The notes below the pieces were generated by a model, which saw only the letters and a list, made by a program, of their open reading frames with translations, was not told the DNA's origin and made no database searches. DNA of 64,000 nt. It comes from Spirometra erinaceieuropaei (Eukaryota > Platyhelminthes > Cestoda > Diphyllobothriidea > Diphyllobothriidae). Both the position numbers and the translations under genes were made by a program. The number at the start of each line of letters is the position of its first letter. The first letter of the stretch is position 1. Below are positions 52,665 to 64,000 of this stretch, piece by piece. The stretch is from the NCBI GenBank assembly GCA_902702965.1, contig CACRXP010000029.1:1628275-1692274 (forward strand). Reading direction: 5' to 3'.

Positions 52665-54967
52665 GTAAGTAACATACTGTAAAAAGATGCAGTTCTTTTT
52701 CTGCAAGTTCGGTTTATATGTTGCAAGGCAGACTCAAACAAATCCCTTTAGGGCATAAACAGATGTAATCATATTCCATGCATTTAAAAAGTATTAAAGG
52801 GCACTCTGATGCCAGTCTTTGTGTGCAAGTAATTGGCCGACGTTTAAAGCATGAAACCAAATTAACAAACTGGAAAAGTACACCATGCAAAATCAAAAAC
52901 AGATCTTTGATGTGACGCGCCAGCCATTGCAACTAATAGAAAATGTTGATATTGGACGGCTTTTGCGATTTTGCCGACAATTTATGAACAATTACGTAGG
53001 TATTCATGGCCAAAAATCTACTAACCCTGGTGCGTATATTCCATAATAAGTGACACGCTGACATTTAATACTTAAGAGGACTGAGATAATCGGTCATGCG
53101 GCATAATCCGCAAGTTGATGTTTCAGCATAGCCTTAAGAGGGTTATTTATTTACTCTAAATACACACACCTTGCCTTGGACAATTTATCTCTTCATTATT
53201 TATTTGCACGTTCACTTCACGTCTATGACACGCGTAAGCGAGCAACCAAAGTCGAAGATCCATATATCTAAGGGGACCTCAATTGTTTATTAGATGGCTA
53301 ATAAGATAGGGAGAAGGAAATTTTAGACATTTATTCATCACTGTCGTCCACCAACGAGGATTTCACTACCAAATTTCTTTAAGTATATAAAAGACCAGAC
53401 AAAATTTTTCCAAATAAATTCTGCTTTCATTCGATTTCTTAATAAATAAACTGAGAATGCAATTTAATTTGCATTGAGATAAAAAGTTACTTCATGACTT
53501 GCATGAGTATTTTCAGACTCCTGCAAATTTTATACAGTCTTTTACTACGGGAACACCAAGAATTGTTATTCTTACATTCCTATGACAATCAACCACCTGA
53601 AGTTGGTAGAATATTGGTTCATAATGACTGTCAAGTTATGAAAACTTGTAAACACTTTTTTATATTTTTTTGATTTTGAAGAGGTGTGTTCTTATTTATT
53701 GCGTCATTAAAACGGTAGACAATTTATCATTTGAGCTTGATAAAGAAAAAGTATAAATACAATTGCTTCTCCCATGTGGTGTGGTACAGCACAATTGATA
53801 CTGTTTAATATTAACTTGTTTACGTGACCCTGGATGATCTACATATATTTCGCGCAATAGATACCTAAGAATAGATTCAGTAGTCAAAAACATAAATATG
53901 TATGCTATAGTGTGTGTCCAGAGGGTTCCAACTGCATGAGAAGTGGTTAATCTTACACCAAGTAACATGGCTTAATCAAATTGTCCGTCTGTATACAGTG
54001 GGTGAGCTCACTCATGAAATGTCAACCGAAATTCCGGAACGCGCTTTTGTTTCAAAAAGATTAACTAAGTAGGCCTGTGAAACTAATCAATATGCGGCAT
54101 CATTCTATTAGACTTTAGTTACGCCAGGATGCCAGCTTACGTCGCATGAATTTTCCTCATTCATTTCCGATGCCTTTAAAAATGCAATTCTGTTTCATGG
54201 AAAGCGTCCATAAAAATATATAGTCGTTTGCTCATTCGGCGGAAACTTACGTCTTCTTCCAATTTTATATCAGAAGAAATAGTAGAATTCGGTTTTGAAA
54301 GACTTATTATTAGGAGATATTTAAGACCCTGAAATGCTTGTTCATAATACATCTTACCCCTGCATTTACCAATCTGGCTCTCAAAGTTTACAAGATGGTT
54401 AAAACCAACGGTTAAATTTTGTGAGGCCCATATAGCCCCCTAATATCGTAAACAGATGTACGGTTTTTCCTACGCAAAATAATATATGATTTGTAGTTTG
54501 GAAACCATGAATGTAAGGGTAACACACTCCGGGTTCAAACGTAATCGGGAATTGAAAAAGTTTTGGAAAACGGGTTGCATTTTTATGTACGCTTTTCATG
54601 AACTAAAACAGCATTTTTAAGGGCACCGAAAATCAATGCGAAAAATTCATACTGGTTTAAAAGTAATATTTAGAGAGCAGAGTTTTTGCTTGCAACCGAA
54701 ATGAGTGCAATCGAATGTCATCAGCCTACGATTAGTATAAAGACCCAACGTAGTAATATTTTTGAACGGAGAGGGCACTTTGGAATTTTGGTTGACATTT
54801 CATGAGCTGAATATATGTGATTGTTTCGCATACATTTAAATCGTCAGCAATTGCATCGGATGACCACATATGTAAAATGGCGGCCCTTGTTCACCCCAAA
54901 TGTGCGGAAATAGTTGTGTTAATGGTATTCTGCTCTACCTTAATGTGCTTCATTTACACATTTTTAG
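52665..54967 (+). other. Intron of family gene E, with a MITE insertion
   Basis: A 2.3-kb phase-1 intron, donor GTAAGTAA, acceptor ACACATTTTTAG. It contains the long-inverted-repeat MITE at 53996-54813. The stretch just before the acceptor is homologous to the same region of gene C (GTTCACCCCAAATGTGCGG against CTTACCCCGAATGCGCG). Confidence 0.65.
53996..54813. mobile_element. Long-inverted-repeat MITE in the gene E intron
   Basis: An 818-bp element starting CAGTGGGTGAGCTCACTCATGAAATGTCA and ending TGACATTTCATGAGCTGAATA-like, with TA flanks. The arms are closest to copy 2 (9730). The homologous site in gene C (40924-40927, TCTGTATATGACTG) lacks the element, which fixes its borders independently of the terminal repeats. 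Confidence 0.8.
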
Positions 54968-55527
54968 CTGAAAAACAGTGCTTGTTCAATGAACCCAAAA
55001 TGGTAATTTCCAATCTGCAATGGCTATTCCTATCTATCCCACTGCATCAGAAATATCGAATTCCGCTTATCAGTAATCGCGAATGCACATGCAGCCTTGA
55101 AAAAGTAAAGTTTGGCAATGGAAGCATCTGTGCAAATATGGACACGCAGAATAAAAGACATATGTGTACAGTAATGTTATCTGAAATGCATCTGAACGTT
55201 TCCTGTCATCTTGTCTATCCGACTAATTGGCATGGCCACGACTTGCGAATGATGGCTTATCCGTCCACTTGGAATATGTTCACTCTGAAAAATGTAACAG
55301 TGAATATCATGGCCACGGCAACCTCCGCTGTTGTTGAGAAATACATAATTAAGATTGATTACCCATCGTTCCAACAACACAAAGCTGGTTCAAAATTTTT
55401 CATTTCTATGTCTCGTTCTTTCAAGGAATTGTATATTAACCCCATGATGGTTGTGCGGCTGCTGTTGAAGGCCGCTTTACCCAATGCTTGTCAAATTCGT
55501 GGACCGTCGGGTATGACCGCATGGTGA
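54968..55527 (+). CDS. Family gene E, main exon: Cys-rich secreted protein of unknown function
   Basis: An intact 560-base exon; with exon 52595-52664 it gives 209 residues including the signal peptide. The order is EKQCLFNE, SNLQWLFLSIPLHQKYRIPL, CTCSLEKVKF, SICANMD, HMCTVMLSEMHLNVSCHLVYPTNWHGHDL, YPSTWNMFTLKN, YPSFQQHK and VVRLLLKAALPNACQIRGPSG. All seven main-exon conserved Cys are present. It is closest to gene C (shared YRIPLI, NWHGHDLR, FQQH) and to pseudogene B. The open frame upstream to 54817 is intronic. The role is unknown; a signal peptide and paired Cys imply an exported, disulfide-bonded protein. Confidence 0.75.
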
Positions 55528-55740
55528 CCGAACAGAAAGCGTTGATTCCAGCTTGATGCTGACGTCATGGGATGTGAACACATTCCTGAAATATGGATTT
55601 GTACTGAATAATCTGTCACATGAACTAAAACCTCCTACACTTATCCTCACATCACCAATTGCCTTTTGCTATCATTGCATATTATTATATTGCAAAAACG
55701 AAAATGAACTTGGCCATTTTCAGTACCAGGGTTTTGACGG

Positions 55741-55746
55741 AATAAA
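55741..55746 (+). other. Polyadenylation signal candidate of family gene E
   Basis: AATAAA in TGACGGAATAAATCG, about 210 bases after the stop. The context is conserved after gene C. Confidence 0.5.
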
Positions 55747-55819
55747 TCGTTGGCTCAAGCCTACGATCAAATTAATAAAACGGCAGATTGCTGCTATCTG
55801 CGGTGAGGTGATCTAATTA

Positions 55820-56580
55820 AGATCCTGTTAATCTCACACTCCTCAGGAATTATCTGGAAACCTGAAGTAGATCCGCATATTCTTGGGTCTGCGTGTGTAG
55901 ACTGAAATTTTACGTGTGAACATCTGGGTTTAAAATTTGGAAGAATCTGTACCGTTCTGCATTCATCATGGTGAACTTGACGCTGATGTGAAAAAGAGTA
56001 GTATAATGTGGATGAAAGCTTTCACGCCTTTAGTATTACGACTTCAACAGGTTCGTTAAGTATCTAGCCTCGACTGAGAAAATTGAGTCGTGAAGAATGA
56101 GACATGATCGGAGATTCAAGGGGAATCTTTGTGTAGTACTTCGTAATCACACTCAAATCCATCTCTAAAGAGAGAATCGAATAAGGGTAACTTTTCTTAC
56201 AAGTGAGCATTTGGGCTGATCCTGTTGACCCATATTACAATAAATGTGTTATTTACCAATTAGGAATTTGGAAGTCATTTTTGATATTCTACTCTGCCAG
56301 ATAGATCTATGGGAATCTCGTTGTCAACACATCACATCGTTTTGCAATTGACGGCGGGATTTTTTCTTTCAATATCTTTCCTTATCTTCAGAGTAATTCT
56401 TGAGCACTAAACTAATGCTTAACGTGGCGTGCCAGAGAGATCGTGTTAGGAATTTCGATTTCATTGAGAGTTTCCAATAAAGTTTGCCGGGGCTCTGATA
56501 ATATGCACTTTCCGGAAGCAATGTTATTAGATTGTTAGTGCATTTCAAATTTCCTGTCCAATTTTACTTCATATACTCCG
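55820..56580. other. No feature recognised
   Basis: AT-rich sequence downstream of gene E with no exon or shared repeat seen. Confidence 0.4.
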
Positions 56581-56584
56581 ATAA

Positions 56585-56830
56585 GTCATTCATCAATCGA
56601 GTTAGATGTCACGTACAAAAATCTCAAAGAATAGTGAAAGAGACAAAAGCCAAACAATACAGACTAGCGCACACAGTGGCCGCTCACTGGTTGAAGCACT
56701 AAACAAATATTGATTTCTCGACGGGTTTGAAATGTTAATTGCTTTTTGCACATTAGTCGAGTCTGACGACGACACAAAAACCCGACGTCTAAAACTTACT
56801 CAATAAAGTTTTCTCCTTTTCCCAAAGAAC
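56585..56830. repeat. Dispersed repeat, copy 2 (partner at 18885-19110)
   Basis: Same orientation as the partner, ending ACTCAATAAAGTTTTCTCC. This is the only repeat, other than the MITE, SINE, non-LTR and Penelope-like families, shared between the two halves of the window. Confidence 0.6.
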
Positions 56831-57084
56831 ATATTTGCCTTCAAATAATTAAAAATTGACGCCGACAATTTCTTTGCCGTAAACATGCACGGAGCAGCGT
56901 TGGTCAAGTCAGCATTTTTTCCCAATTTATCAAACTGAAGGAAATGCTCGAAGATTGTTGTCTGCGGTGTTGCGGTAGCAGCCATATTTATCTGCAAACT
57001 AACCAAATAAATTTGTCCGCCTTTGTCCAGAGGAGGTAAACAATAAATGCAGCAAGATCTTAAAAAAAATAATCTAAAAAATGA

Positions 57085-57180
57085 ATAATTTTGCGTTTGT
57101 AGTCATATGGCATATACGTTTGCAATGGCAAATGGGAATTTGCGGTCTCTTTAAAATCATACGAATGCGCGATATCTTTT
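57085..57180. repeat. Array segment duplicated at 37140-37262
   Basis: TTTTGCGTTTGTAGTCATATGGCATATACG matches the earlier copy. Part of the flanks of the secreted-protein array. Confidence 0.55.
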
Positions 57181-57384
57181 TGGTGAATTTTCTGATTCCT
57201 GTCTCTCCTAAGAAAAACCATTGATCATCTATTCCGCGGGCAATTTTTACGCAAAGTAATAAGTACGCGTTTTTGGAGATGCTGCCAAAAGTCAGGCATA
57301 CACGCGTTTTACACATGGTATGCTACTTGTTCAACCTCCTAACCTCCTCCGCGTAGGATCCCATATGTGAGCGGTTGAAAGGAA

Positions 57385-57695
57385 AGCCGCAAGTATATTA
57401 AAATGCCACAGTATGGCAATATAATCGTACCCCTTTCATACGAGTCTTCTAACTAAAACAGATTAACTGGGGAGAAAACCGTAAGCACGAATTTCTCCAA
57501 CGCAGTGGAAAGAAGTGATACTAAGAAAGACTTTCCAACCGCAAAATTGTCCCGCACTTTCGACATCAATGTATGTCTGCAAAAGGCGCAGGGCTTAACT
57601 AAACTTTAGACCCCAAAAGCCAATAAAAGCGACGCCTGACCTAATCATTGTAAAAACATGTGCAGGCGTCTGATATTTTGCGCATTTCGTTTTAT
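57385..57695. repeat. Array segment duplicated at 48960-49265
   Basis: Located about 1 kb upstream of pseudogene F, as the partner is about 0.7 kb upstream of gene D. The GTAAGCACG and CCTAATCA landmarks are in the same order. Confidence 0.65.
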
Positions 57696-58681
57696 CTCCA
57701 ATTAAATGACTAATGAAATTATTATTGAGGTAACTGTATTTATTCGAAATTTAAATTTCCACATTCTGAGGTTCCATCATGGTTTTAACCAAACTGATGT
57801 AAATGCTGGAAAGCATTTACTGGCTGTTTAGCACAAAAATAAAGCAATTGAACTAAAGGGCATTCAAATCTTCACCTTAGAAAAGTACTACAACACTCTA
57901 TCAGCATTGAGTATGGCATTGATAACCAAACTGCTTTACTTGCCCTGTTATATCCATCCGGGGATTGGTGACGTTCACTGGCATTTAATTGTTTGAACGG
58001 ACTAAGATATTTGGCAATGGGACAGGTTTCATGATAGACCCTCAAATACGTCCAAATTTACCTGAGCGTATAGTCTGCTAGTTGACCCTCTAGTTAAAGC
58101 TCTTATGTGAATCTTAGCTGTTTTCTAGTTGCACACACCTTGGCTTAGACAGTTTAACCTTCTACAGTCTTTTTAAAGGTTACTTCAAGTCAATAAGACG
58201 ATAACTGAATGACCGGAATGGAGCGACTGATATAGCTCAGGGATATTTGTTGCAAGTTGCTGTCAGCAAGACGTGCAATAGGACTTTGTTGGTGAGATAC
58301 CAGAAATATGTTTCAAACTGTGTCCTCCGTAGGCAGCTTCCTCTGAACAACCTACTCATGAATGATCACCTCTGAAAGAAGGCAATGCACCTGGACGAGT
58401 CTGAGACTTTCCAACTAAGTCGCACCTATTATGAGATTGCTCAACAACTTAACTGAACACAAGTGAACAGACGACCTCGTGTGTTCAGCATGTCTGATAG
58501 ACACTTACTGTATACAGTTTACAGTAGAAGGAGCGACGAAGCGTAGCGGAGTTCTAATAATCTGACGCAACCGACGACGGCATCTCATGATTGTAGACAC
58601 ACAACAGAGAGACTTGTGTATACCAAACATGAGAAGACGCCTACGTCCATTGTGCAGGTGCTTCATTTGTCATCCTTTCAG

Positions 58682-59212
58682 ATGAAACACGTTGCCCATT
58701 CGATGGCCTAGATATGGTGTGCACTGGTTATTCCTATCTATCCCACTGCCTAAGCAATATCATATTCAGCCCACCAGTGGTAGCCAATGCGCAAGCAGAG
58801 TTGAGACACTAAAAGGTAACAGAGGAAGCGTATGCACGAAGGTGGACGCGCAGCAGGCAAGACAGTTGTGTGCACTTCTGTTAACTGAAATACGTCTGAA
58901 CGTCAGCTGCAGGTTTACATACACCACTAGCTGGTTGAACCGCAACCTGCAGCACACAACTCCTCCGTCCTTTTGGAAGCTGATTTCTTTAAAATACACC
59001 CCAGTTAACGCTTTGGCGACTATTTGGAAGTGCACGCTTATGTCCTATTCCCCATCATCGGCGCCAAGTCAAGATCAATCAGCATATATCAATTCTATAT
59101 TTTATCTACCTCAAAGGTACGCATCTACACGTTGACCGTTATGCGGCAGCTGTTGGAATCAACATTCTCTGACGCCTGCCAAATGTGTGGACCAGCGTAT
59201 GTGGTCGACTGA
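58682..59212 (+). pseudogene. Family pseudogene F: main exon with two frame breaks
   Basis: The acceptor CATCCTTTCAG precedes RCPFDGLDMV. A deletion of about 11 bases removes the SNLQ region and shifts the frame. WLFLSIPLPKQYHIQ, VCTKVDAQ, QLCALLLTEIRLNVSCRFTY and FWKLISLK follow in the second frame. A further shift near 59100-59120 puts the end (LTVMRQLLESTFSDACQMCGPAYVVD) in a third frame. One of the CxC Cys is replaced (QCASR). No signal-peptide exon was found upstream. The end is closest to gene A (LLEST) and the middle to C/E, suggesting an old or chimeric copy. Confidence 0.8.
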
Positions 59213-59499
59213 TAATCGATCGGAAACCTTTGACTTTCTCCTTGATGATGACGCAACGCCAATGGGAAGCGTGTTTATAAATACAAATTTGCACTGGTTA
59301 AAACTCTTGCATCAATTTGCATGTTACCGCTCGTCTTCCGTAAATTGAGCTCAGTAGCCTCAGTCACTTTCATCACTTCCGTTGCAGGGGCTAAAACGCG
59401 GTTATGACGGAAGTAACCGTTGCATTAAGGCTTTGAAGACGCAAAGAGAATAGTTGAATGACTGATGACTGCGGCTTACAATACAGTCTAACTGGGAAT

Positions 59500-60830
59500 A
59501 AAAATAAAACGGGGAATTGTAACTTACGAGGAAATAATATTATGCTGTTGTCTGTAGAATATGTGAAAGATGGAGAAGCAGCCGAACTAACTGAGTTGCC
59601 ATTGAATCAATATTATGGCTTATAAATTGCAAGAACTTGGGACATCATACATTCATTCTGATTATCTGACTGCTGGCGTAAAAGCATAAACCGCCAATTG
59701 TGCTTGGGTCCGGCAATCACCTTGAATAGTGTGGTTGAAATCTTCGAGATTTGACAACTATGACTTCGGCCAGCAAACTAAATATCTGACCTCAAGGGAG
59801 ACGACCGAGATTTGAAGATGGAGAAAAGGCCAATGTAGCAAAGTTTGTTTTCGTCTGACCCTTTGTATTCGTACTCATATCCATCATTTAGAAAAAAAAT
59901 CCGATAAAAGTAGTTTTTTTATGCAAGCGTGAAGTTGGGCTATGCCATTCGACAAAACTTTCATAAAATGAGAAACTTATGAATCCAAATGCTGGCACCC
60001 GGATTGAAAATTCAAAATGGGCAAAAACGTTGTGGTAAATTTTGCTGTCATGACAGTTAGCCGCATTATTCCTGATAACGTGGATAATTTAATCAAACTT
60101 TTACCCTATTTACAGTAATATATCAGTACTGAAATACTGTTGTGTCAGTCATGAAGCAACGAATTTGTCTGAATCTCAAATTACTCCAGTGTTTTCACAA
60201 GCTTTCCCAAAACATGCACAAAACAATTTTAAGTGCTAAGAAAACGTCACAAATTATGAAGAAAAGTAGGTACATTTAAGAACATTAGTGGAGGACGCTG
60301 CGTTTCTCTAGAAAATAAGATGACAAGATACGGAAAAAGGGCAAGGATAAATAATTGTATGACTCTATATAAAGTTCAGAACATTCCGAGCTAAAGTCAA
60401 TCAATGGGCTTTTTTATGATTAAATTTACGTCTGACAAGATTCGACCGAGAATTGAAAACTGTTTCTCGATATTTACAAATGCATATTGATTTGCATGAG
60501 TGCAATCAATGGGACAATGATGCCATGTAGCAAACGGACACATGACACGTGCTAAGGCAATTCAAAAAGAGTTGTGTTCATTTCCGCATATTCAAACAAC
60601 AGTACGGAATGTTTAGGTGTAATAAAAAGGCACAGAGAAGAATTGCAAACGTGCATAGATGTACACAACTCCGCCACGACAAAGCGCTTGTTCAACAAAA
60701 ACGACAATTAAAAAGGGTCAGAGCTGCACCACAAGCCCTTTGATTTTGCTAGAAAAAATTGGGTATATCTACCAGAACGAGATTAAGTGCATGGTGGTGT
60801 TAGAGGAAAATCAAGACGGTTAAGCAGGGC
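59500..60830. other. No gene recognised
   Basis: AT-rich. The small frame at 60549-60743 has no motif. No repeat shared with the window was noted. Confidence 0.4.
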
Positions 60831-60868
60831 GGTCGAGTGTAGTGGTTGCGTGGAGTGGACTGAAACAG

Positions 60869-62063
60869 TTACATCATGCACGGAAGACGCAGGAAAAGTG
60901 ATGGCACAACAAACGACGGGATACACTCACGACAGGCCGAATTAATTCTGCTAATATAGACCATGCCGGTCTTGTTAGCCTTCTGATCGGCGCGATACTT
61001 GGTTATCCGCTGAAGAACCTTGTACAAGCCATCGTATGGGGAACAGAGGGGCTTGTAAACTGTCTCGTGCTGGAATGAACACAACAGAGCGGATTTGAGA
61101 TCTTCATGAGCAAACACTCATTTGGATGTCATCATTGGGAAATTTGGCGCAGTTGAGACACGCGTCATTTGAACTTCTGCATGAAGGCGCACTACATATT
61201 GGTGTTCGTAGCAAAAGACTGTACAAATTCGCCGGGCAAACGGAAGGCTTACCGTATAAAAGCTCGGAGAAGTGTATTGGATGTCCTTCTTGACAGAAGA
61301 TCGGATGCCCAAAAGCACAAGAATGAGATTGTCGTTCCAAAAAGATAGTTCTTAGTGGGACGTTAATGCGGACTTAAGTCGTTGGTTTGGACGCGACAGC
61401 AGGCCGTTGGAGGCAAGTTTATATATCTTGATTTTGGTGAGCGCACACTCGAACAATCTAGTTAAATCACGAAAGACGCTGGGTCGAAATTTACTCCCGC
61501 GATCAGTACAAATGACGTCCGACATACCAAATGTCAATATCCAGTGTGTCAGAAAAACCATGGCAATATTTCCTGTTGAGTTATTCGAGATTGGAACAGC
61601 AGTCGGCCGTTGCGTGAAACTAGACACGTGAAGGGTTAAAAGGGCCGATTACGTCTGAGTATACGTAGTGGGATCGAGTGTCCGGACAGCCAGTGTACTT
61701 GGTGGACAAAATGTGCGACAGTGGATCTTGTTTTTCTGACGGGCAAGACACCGCCTTGTCTGAAGAGTAATGCCAGAGTTCATTTGCGGCCAGATAAATG
61801 AACCTTACGACAAGCGCCGGTAGTGGGATGCAAGAAGGAATAGAAATGGTCAAAGAATACGTTGCGGTAGGATGGTGGGACAAGAGGTCGAGGAATACCT
61901 GGGGACTAGTCGCACAAAGTCGTACCGTGTGATGCGGGAAGTGCTGCGTCTCGGTGTTACAGAGTAGTGAACGTACGCAGGTTGAAGATCCGCAAACTTC
62001 GCCAGGCCAGAATCTAGGGTTAGGCTGTTGGTGTTTGGTCGGATAATGCAAAAGCAACGACAC
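60869..62063 (-). mobile_element. Gypsy-type LTR retrotransposon fragment (integrase part of pol)
   Basis: The minus strand encodes, in order, a decayed zinc-binding region (61850-61750), an integrase core with HYVYSDVIGPFNPSRV (first catalytic Asp region, about 61640), RPTAVPISNNST and DVICTDRGSKF (second catalytic Asp, about 61510), and a C-terminal part with HETVYKPLCSPYDGLYKVLQR (about 61020-60970), which matches the GPY/F-type module of Gypsy integrases. At least three frame changes. No LTRs, protease or RT were identified. Integrase inserts the element's DNA into the host genome. Confidence 0.85.
61352..61627 (-). pseudogene. Gypsy integrase catalytic core fragment
   Basis: 91 codons with RPTAVPISNNSTGNIAMVFL, WILTFGMSDVICTDRGSKF and FRDLTRLF. 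TDRG carries the second catalytic Asp; the Glu block is not recognisable, the sequence degenerating after YKLASNGL (the usual Y.P..NG..ER is altered). Inactive. Confidence 0.85.
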
Positions 62064-62114
62064 TGCCGCTGCCTACGATGTAGCGGATGTCCGCAGCAAA
62101 CTGCCGATTACAGT

Positions 62115-62200
62115 TAGTGATCTAACTCATGAGATGTGACGAAATGTACGAATTATTGTCAATCACTCGCAAACAGACACCATTTCATGAGTCCGATTTC
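62115..62200. repeat. Possible terminal fragment of the long-inverted-repeat MITE family
   Basis: TACAGTTAGTGATCTAACTCATGAGATGT resembles the family left end (TACAGTNAGTGANC...CTCATGAAATGT). ACCATTTCATGAGTCC occurs inverted 50 bases later. A similar inverted end, TTTCATGAGATAGGTCACG, lies at the window's last bases (63984-64000), but the sequence between does not match other copies. Confidence 0.4.
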
Positions 62201-63975
62201 TATGTTAATAAAGTTCAAGTTTAAAAGAATTAAAAACATTAAAGAAATATTATAGACAGTGTTGAGTTCTTTAGAAATGCCGACTTATTTTGAAAGGCGC
62301 AATATCCCAAAAACGTCAGAAAGGACTCTAATTAAGTAAAGTTCGTTTTAGATGTAAAAAATGTATTCTCATACAAACACATAGTAAATATGAATGTAGA
62401 CATAAAATGACGTGTAATAGCAGTGTTTTAGTAATGTTTACATCCAAATATCGTTTAATAAGTAGTGTGATCTCCTGTACGGCGGTTTGTCAACTGCCTA
62501 CATTCTGAGTGTAGATCCCGAAACAGTTTTCCTGTGTTTCGTTCTTAATTTTATTTCGTTGACGGAAATGAGATGGGGTTAAACACGAGAAGCTGGAGTT
62601 TGCTTGCTTTGGCCGATTGGGATGTCGTAGGAACAAAAGTCCTCATAAGGTGACGTGCCATGAGGCCGGTCAGTGCCTAATAACTTTAAATACAAATGAC
62701 AGACGTGATTTTAAACATGCCAGTTTGTGTTTTTAGAGAGAACTTTTATACCGTTAAATTAATTTACACTTCTCGTTCGTTTTAGATTACGCTACGTTTC
62801 AGATGGGCCTTGAAATATTGCTGAATGCTTCATGATTTTCAGTGTTTTCACCCGATCTTTCATAAGGACAAATTCTGAATCACCTTCCTTTTGAGAGCTT
62901 TAAAATAAGATTATTCTTGAAGGCATTTGCCAAATTAGTGAGTGTTCGGGCGCTCTTTTTCACAAAGATGGTCGTTTGGGTCGCATGTTAAAACTCATTC
63001 AAACATCAGACTTCATTTTCGAGAAAAATGTATGTCCAAAACGAAATTCAGCAACGAATTTGTCTTCGATAAATAAGAAAACTTATCTTAATAATTTACC
63101 TCTTTAAGAAGTGCTTTATTACTGAACTACGTCGACGGATCTCTGTGTACTTTGCATTTTTGCACAGCGAGGCCGAGTGTGCATTTGACCGTTTTGGCCG
63201 TTTCATTCACGTTCCTGAGAAGTACTAATCTTTTTCAACCGTGAACGTGAGAAAACGCTTCTCTCTATATAGTGAAGCCATTTTTGCTGTTTTTGATAAC
63301 TTTTAGACTCCGTTCTTCGATTATAATGCACGGCAGAGCGCCCATATAAATAGTAATATTTTGTTGGAACTATTACTGTTTTGCTCGTTCTATTTATGAA
63401 TAAAGTATACACATAAACTAAACTACACGTTATTAATGTTTCGTATTTTCAAAACTGGAAATGATCATTCCGCGGTGGTCATCTATGTGACATCGGGTAG
63501 AATTTCCCAAGCGCAAAACAATTTCAGCCCACTTAAACGAAAGAATCCCTATGTGCGTCATTTCTGCACTTTTGAGCACCAAATCCTACAGATCGGCTAA
63601 TCTGTCATTCAGGAATTGACAAAACCTCTGATTTTTTTAAAAAAACATTTGGCTTAGCAGATTAATCACCATGGTTAACATGGGACATAAACTAATTTTT
63701 TTGTTTGGCTAAATCTGCTTATTAAAACCCTCGCGGGTAAAGTATTATCATTTTAATGAAAAAGTCGCTTAGATGCGTAACCGTTGTCTAGCATAGAAAA
63801 TAGCATGAATACATAGTACGTCCATTTTCGTTAAAATTTACTGGAATTTTCCTTGATATAATTACGTAAAAAACAATGTCTGCACAAGAAGGGAACATTT
63901 TATTAGAGGAAATGAATAAGCGAACAAAATGCTCACCATCAAAGGCGTCCAGAAATTTTCAGATCAGTTTCCGTT
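62201..63975. other. AT-rich, no gene recognised
   Basis: Several small minus-strand frames (for example 63203-63412) lack motifs or splice context. If 62117 and the truncated end at 64000 are termini of one element, this would be its interior. Confidence 0.35.
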
Positions 63976-64000
63976 ATCAGATTTCATGAGATAGGTCACG

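Noticed and set aside
54817..54967. N-terminal extension of gene E with a hydrophobic stretch as its own signal peptide
   Set aside because: The 70-bp first exon at 52595 joins in the correct phase, and this stretch matches the intron of gene C. Use as an alternative start cannot be fully excluded.
31..64000. Functional tRNA genes at 19895 and 27038
   Set aside because: B boxes are good but acceptor and anticodon arms could not be paired; better explained as SINE heads or pseudogenes.

Overview
The window looks like repeat-rich nuclear DNA from a flatworm, most plausibly a tapeworm. The species is inference. The evidence is an intron-split homologue of the spliceosomal protein ISY1, many Penelope-like (PLE) fragments, one with a hammerhead-ribozyme signature, three non-LTR retrotransposons of the CR1/Jockey type, a Merlin transposase fragment, a Gypsy integrase fragment, tRNA-derived SINEs, TTAGGG-like telomeric-type repeats and many microsatellites. 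There are three assembly gaps (13615-13655, 39342-39447, 51586-51890). No bacterial-type operons, rRNA genes or CRISPR arrays were seen.

Layout. 1-12 kb: part of ISY1 on the minus strand (exons 11616-11738, 9078-9232, 4980-5222). Its introns hold SINEs, PLE fragments, a (ACT)n microsatellite and a 1-kb element with long inverted repeats. The low-coordinate side holds a second such element, another palindromic element and a telomere-like tract. 14-25 kb: two non-LTR elements on the plus strand, with PLE fragments and hairpin repeats around them. 27.8-59.2 kb: an array of a multigene family that I do not recognise. Its products are small, Cys-rich and probably secreted. There are four coding-competent loci (A minus; C, D, E plus) and two pseudogenes (B, F). 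Each resolved gene has a 70-bp signal-peptide exon, one long phase-1 intron of 1.1-2.3 kb, and a 548-560 bp main exon. Flanking, promoter and intron sequences are also duplicated between loci, so the array grew by segmental duplication. 59-64 kb: a Gypsy remnant and AT-rich sequence.

How the parts relate. ISY1 is the only conserved housekeeping gene recognised. The secreted family is the main lineage-specific feature. Its duplicated introns preserve an empty and a filled site for the long-inverted-repeat element, showing TA target duplication as expected for a Tc1/mariner-type MITE. Most transposon open reading frames are broken, so most of the mobile DNA appears inactive.
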